Shown piece after piece: positions 61,382-64,000 of a DNA stretch of 64,000 nucleotides. The notes under the pieces are model-generated. The model was not told the DNA's origin and did not search any database. It worked only from the letters and a program-made list of their open reading frames with translations. Within the stretch, counting starts at the first letter, position 1, and each line of letters starts with the position of its first letter. This DNA comes from Paenibacillus sp. FSL H7-0331 (GTDB lineage Bacteria > Bacillota > Bacilli > Paenibacillales > NBRC-103111): positions 186,001 through 250,000 of the forward strand of contig NZ_MRTH01000009.1 of assembly GCF_001956045.1 (NCBI RefSeq), read 5' to 3'. The position numbers and the translations under genes were made by a program.

Positions 61382-62537
61382 TCCGCTCGATCGTTTTTGC
61401 TTGATATGGGATCGTTATTTCCAACGTGACACCGCCAGCCAAATTGTGGCTTGAAATCGCAAGCTTTCCGCCAACATCTGCAACTCTCTCGTTCATAGCG
61501 TTCAGGCCAAAGCCATGAACGATTTGGAGTGGAGGTTTGCCATTGTCGGCTAACATAAATCGGATGTACGCAGAGTCATAGGTTAATGAGAACTGAAACA
61601 AGGTGCTGGCACCATGCCGAATTCCGTTCGTTATGCCCTCTTGCAGTGCACGATAAATCGTTAGCTCGATCATGGGCGACAATTCTGGAATCGTAGTATC
61701 AATTTCGCATGCAATTTCCACATTTGTCAACTTTTCTGTTTCCTCAATTAACCCCATAAGCTCAGGTATGAACGGGTGACTCGGGAGGTTTTCACGCAAC
61801 AGATGTACTGAGGTTCGTACGTCGTCCAGTCCGCTGAGAATATTATCTTTCGTTCTATCGATCATTTCCAAAGCAAGCGAATAATGACTTTTCCCGATAG
61901 CATGTGCGGCTGTTTGCAGTCCTGTTAACGCTGATGTCAGCGTATGCCCAACCGAGTCATGAATTTCACGGGATATTCGTGTTCGTTCTTGTAATATGGC
62001 TTTGCGCTCCAACTCAATCGAGGCGATTCGCAGTTGTTCATTATCTCTGGCCAATTGATTTTTTTGCTGAAAAGCGATTTTTGCAAGAAAGCTCATTCCA
62101 AAAATGGCGAAGTATTCGATGATTCGAGGAAAAGCAAAGAAAATTTGTTCGTAAGGGGGGAACTGTTTGAAAATCCAAAGGCTCAGCAAACAGCAGATAT
62201 AGCTCACTATAGTAAAAATAAGCGAACGGTTTCTGGAGTGATGAAAAGTAAATTCACCTATGAGAATCAAAACATAAACCTGTGCAAAAAAGTCCTCTGA
62301 AACTACCCATATGATAAGTGCTAGAGCCTGCTGAGAAACTAAAAATAGAACGCCAGTCCTTCGGTGCAGATCGACCTTCAGGATATAATCCCGAAACAGG
62401 ACGACTGCGATAAAAGTACAAGTTAGTAAACAAAGTCCAATAGAAAAATTAGTCGTATGGAGTAGTAAGGTGACGGATGCTACTAGTACAATTGCAGTCA
62501 AGATTAAAGTTAGATTTCTATTTAATTGCGTATCCAT
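61365..62537 (-). CDS. Sensor histidine kinase, DesK/NarX (HisKA_3) type
   Basis: A 390-residue membrane kinase with about five N-terminal helices (to about residue 155) and no large extracellular domain, suggesting membrane-state or intramembrane sensing. Kinase part: ILQERTRISREIHDSVGHTLTSALTGLQTA (phospho-His in REIHDSVGH), then ATPase part YRALQEGITNGIRHGAS and ADNGKPPLQIVHGFGLNAMNERV. GAGGG precedes the ATG. Its gene overlaps the regulator gene, so both are one unit. Regulon unknown. Confidence 0.92.
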   Translation of the reverse strand: MDTQLNRNLTLILTAIVLVASVTLLLHTTNFSIGLCLLTCTFIAVVLFRDYILKVDLHRRTGVLFLVSQQALALIIWVVSEDFFAQVYVLILIGEFTFHHSRNRSLIFTIVSYICCLLSLWIFKQFPPYEQIFFAFPRIIEYFAIFGMSFLAKIAFQQKNQLARDNEQLRIASIELERKAILQERTRISREIHDSVGHTLTSALTGLQTAAHAIGKSHYSLALEMIDRTKDNILSGLDDVRTSVHLLRENLPSHPFIPELMGLIEETEKLTNVEIACEIDTTIPELSPMIELTIYRALQEGITNGIRHGASTLFQFSLTYDSAYIRFMLADNGKPPLQIVHGFGLNAMNERVADVGGKLAISSHNLAGGVTLEITIPYQAKTIERSEQLV

Positions 62538-62877
62538 GGCATACCCTCACATGAAGTGAAATATCTAATGACTTTATTTTACCATAAACATGACTTAAGT
62601 CATATTATTTAGAAAATAATGTCGAGATATGACCAAAATACTGTTTTTCTAGTGAATTTCTTCATCTGGGTTAGGCCATTAGAATCATCTATAATAGAAG
62701 AGTATGATAGACTAGGTTAGATATAGGTGTTTAAATAGGTATTGTCGCCCAAAGATGCTAGTGCCTATATAAGGTGTAGGTCAAAAGGACTGGGATTTAT
62801 GTCAGTGGAAAGTCATATAGCTGTGGACCTGTTCAGCAATTACAGATGAAAATAGAAATTCAAGGGAGGCATGGATC
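62538..62877. other. 340-bp AT-rich divergent promoter region
   Basis: Between the kinase (minus) and the small membrane protein gene (plus). A TATAAT (62690-62695) could be the -10 of the plus-strand unit, with only a weak TGGGTT -35. No gene or clear repeat seen. Confidence 0.45.
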
Positions 62878-63030
62878 ATGGTTCTGATTTTATGGAATGT
62901 ACTAGGCGGCGTTCTTCTAATTTCGACTCTATGTCTGCTTATCGGTTTAATAAGGGGAGGCAAGCCTGAACAGGTGAAGCTCTCTATTGACAGTAGGAAA
63001 TCGTCATATGAGGAACGGAAAATCTCATGA
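62878..63030 (+). CDS. Small single-pass membrane protein (50 residues)
   Basis: AAGGGAGG lies 8 nt before an ATG that opens a 50-codon frame: one long hydrophobic helix (MVLILWNVLGGVLLISTLCL and the following LIGLI) followed by a charged tail (RGGKPEQVKLSIDSRKSSYE, then ERKIS). Its 3' end overlaps the LuxR-type regulator gene by 23 nt, so the two are translationally coupled. No family recognised. Its size and position suggest a membrane tether or regulator of the LuxR protein (inference). Confidence 0.65.
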   Translation: MVLILWNVLGGVLLISTLCLLIGLIRGGKPEQVKLSIDSRKSSYEERKIS

Positions 63031-63355
63031 AAATGACGGTATGGAATATGAGATATTGAATGAGCTCCAGATTCAGAGAATAGGTCCCGCTATGCAAGAT
63101 TTTTTAGATTGTAATCAGTTTACGCAGCGAGAATCGGAAATTCTAATACTGATTGCTGTATATGGTTTTTCCAATCGCGAAATTGCCGAGTATTGCGTAA
63201 TCAGTGAAAAAACTGTCAAAAATCATCTTGCCAATATTATGAAAAGGATGGGCATTCGCTCGACACGGAAGCTGCTTTCCTTACTGTTCAATCATGTACT
63301 AAACGTTCGTGAACAAGATTCCGCTAATCACAATCAAGTTGCGACTATGTTATGA
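63008..63355 (+). CDS. Stand-alone LuxR-type DNA-binding regulator
   Basis: A 115-residue protein with a short N-terminal segment and a LuxR/GerE helix-turn-helix: FTQRESEILILIAVYGFSNREIAEYCVISEKTVKNHLANIMKRMGIRSTRKLLSLLF. There is no receiver domain. A TTG earlier in the frame would add seven residues; the ATG with GTAGGAAA at 7 nt was chosen. It overlaps the small membrane protein gene and is followed closely by the secreted discoidin-like gene, which may be its target. Confidence 0.83.
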   Translation: MRNGKSHENDGMEYEILNELQIQRIGPAMQDFLDCNQFTQRESEILILIAVYGFSNREIAEYCVISEKTVKNHLANIMKRMGIRSTRKLLSLLFNHVLNVREQDSANHNQVATML

Positions 63356-63363
63356 TCAAACCT

Positions 63364-64000
63364 ATGGATGGAGGTATTTATATTTCAGCTGTGAATAAAG
63401 GAGTAATGATTGCATTTTTAATAATGGCCATTTTGCTGTCCGTTGTGTTTGCATCAAACCTCGTTAATGCAGCAAGTGAACCAAATCTTGCTTTAAATCC
63501 GAGTCAGACAGGTTACCCCGAGGCTACAGCATCCTACACCTGCGGCTGTGACAATGTATGGAGCGCCGTTAATGGCACTTTTTACTTCAAAGGTAATGAA
63601 CCTCGTGACAGATGGACCAGCTATTATACCGGGAGTGAAACGGATTGGTTGGCTATTGATTTTGGGTCACCTACAACGTTTAATCAGGCTAAATTATACT
63701 TTTATAATGACGGAGGTGGGGTGATTCCTCCAGCGAGCTATCTTGTCCAATATTGGAATGGCAATAGTTGGGTAGAAGCGGCAAATCCAATAAAGACCCC
63801 AGAAACACCTACCGCCGCTGTAGATAACGTGGCAACACCGGAGAACACTTTAAATATAGTGAATTTTGATACAGTGACATCGACTAAATTAAGAATTGTA
63901 TTTACCAACACAAGCGGTTATGCTACCGGGCTTGTTGAGCTTGAAGTATTCTTACATCAATCCGCCGATCAGATTGCAGCTTCTGCAATGATAGCGCAAA
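63364..64000 (+). CDS. Secreted protein with F5/8 type C (discoidin-like) domain, partial
   Basis: Open frame running off the window edge. A signal peptide (MIAFLIMAILLSVVFASNLVNAA) is followed by a discoidin/CBM32-like domain: NLALNPSQTGYPEATASYTCGCDNVWSAVNG, DRWTSYYTGSETDWLAIDFGSP, FNQAKLYFYNDGGG, YLVQYWNGNSWVEA, TKLRIVFTNTSGYATGLVELEVF. Such domains bind carbohydrate and are usually joined to a glycoside hydrolase, which would lie beyond the window. The start is uncertain: this ATG or a GTG at 63391; GGAGGT lies between them. Confidence 0.8.
   Translation, partial: MDGGIYISAVNKGVMIAFLIMAILLSVVFASNLVNAASEPNLALNPSQTGYPEATASYTCGCDNVWSAVNGTFYFKGNEPRDRWTSYYTGSETDWLAIDFGSPTTFNQAKLYFYNDGGGVIPPASYLVQYWNGNSWVEAANPIKTPETPTAAVDNVATPENTLNIVNFDTVTSTKLRIVFTNTSGYATGLVELEVFLHQSADQIAASAMIAQ

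Overview
The window looks like chromosomal DNA of a Paenibacillus-type, low-to-moderate GC Gram-positive. Shine-Dalgarno sites are strong (AAGGAGG), substrate-binding proteins are lipoproteins, sugar ABC systems lack their own ATPase and sit beside YesM/YesN-like two-component systems, there is a sigY-yxlC operon, and a CcpA cre site and a Fur box match the Bacillus consensus. I saw no tRNA, rRNA, CRISPR array or intact insertion sequence.

Left part (1-29 kb). A minus-strand multidrug operon reads marR, emrA-like, emrB-like, then a cut-off lipoprotein adaptor; a second marR diverges from it and is followed by lipL (lipoyl/octanoyl transfer). After a repeat-rich gap and an esterase comes the pyruvate dehydrogenase operon pdhABCD, with an array of hairpin repeats between E1-beta and E2. 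A GH36 alpha-galactosidase follows. Next is a signalling operon: a MHYT-PAS-GGDEF-EAL protein, a REC-HD-GYP protein, an H-NOX haem nitric-oxide sensor and a soluble hybrid histidine kinase with two receiver domains. It ends in the out-of-frame C-terminal half of a further receiver domain, so a deletion has fused the kinase to a lost CheY-like gene. A TetR-controlled HlyD/ABC-2 permease/secreted-protein operon, a Nudix hydrolase, a DUF2238 membrane protein, a two-repeat unknown protein, an HD hydrolase and a DUF429 protein complete this half.

Carbohydrate island (29-59 kb). A GH106-like rhamnosidase with two LplB/LplC-type permeases, a membrane AraC regulator and an LplA-like lipoprotein form one unit whose two promoters share a 21-bp core. 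Next come a YesM/YesN-like kinase/regulator pair and two tandem, closely related binding proteins, then a complete second transporter (binding protein, two permeases, kinase, regulator) under a cre site, a 5'-damaged S66 peptidase and an orphan permease pair. The promoters of the two tandem binding proteins and of the orphan permeases carry the same phased 21-bp direct-repeat motif. This suggests they are one transporter regulon split by the block between them. The island ends with a sigY operon, an SGNH acetylesterase and a Gfo/Idh/MocA oxidoreductase. The enzyme set suggests uptake and intracellular breakdown of rhamnose-containing pectin fragments (inference).

Right end (59-64 kb). A Fur-box iron-siderophore lipoprotein, a DesK/NarL-type two-component pair, a 50-residue membrane protein overlapping a stand-alone LuxR-type regulator, and the start of a secreted F5/8 type C (discoidin-like) protein cut by the window edge.
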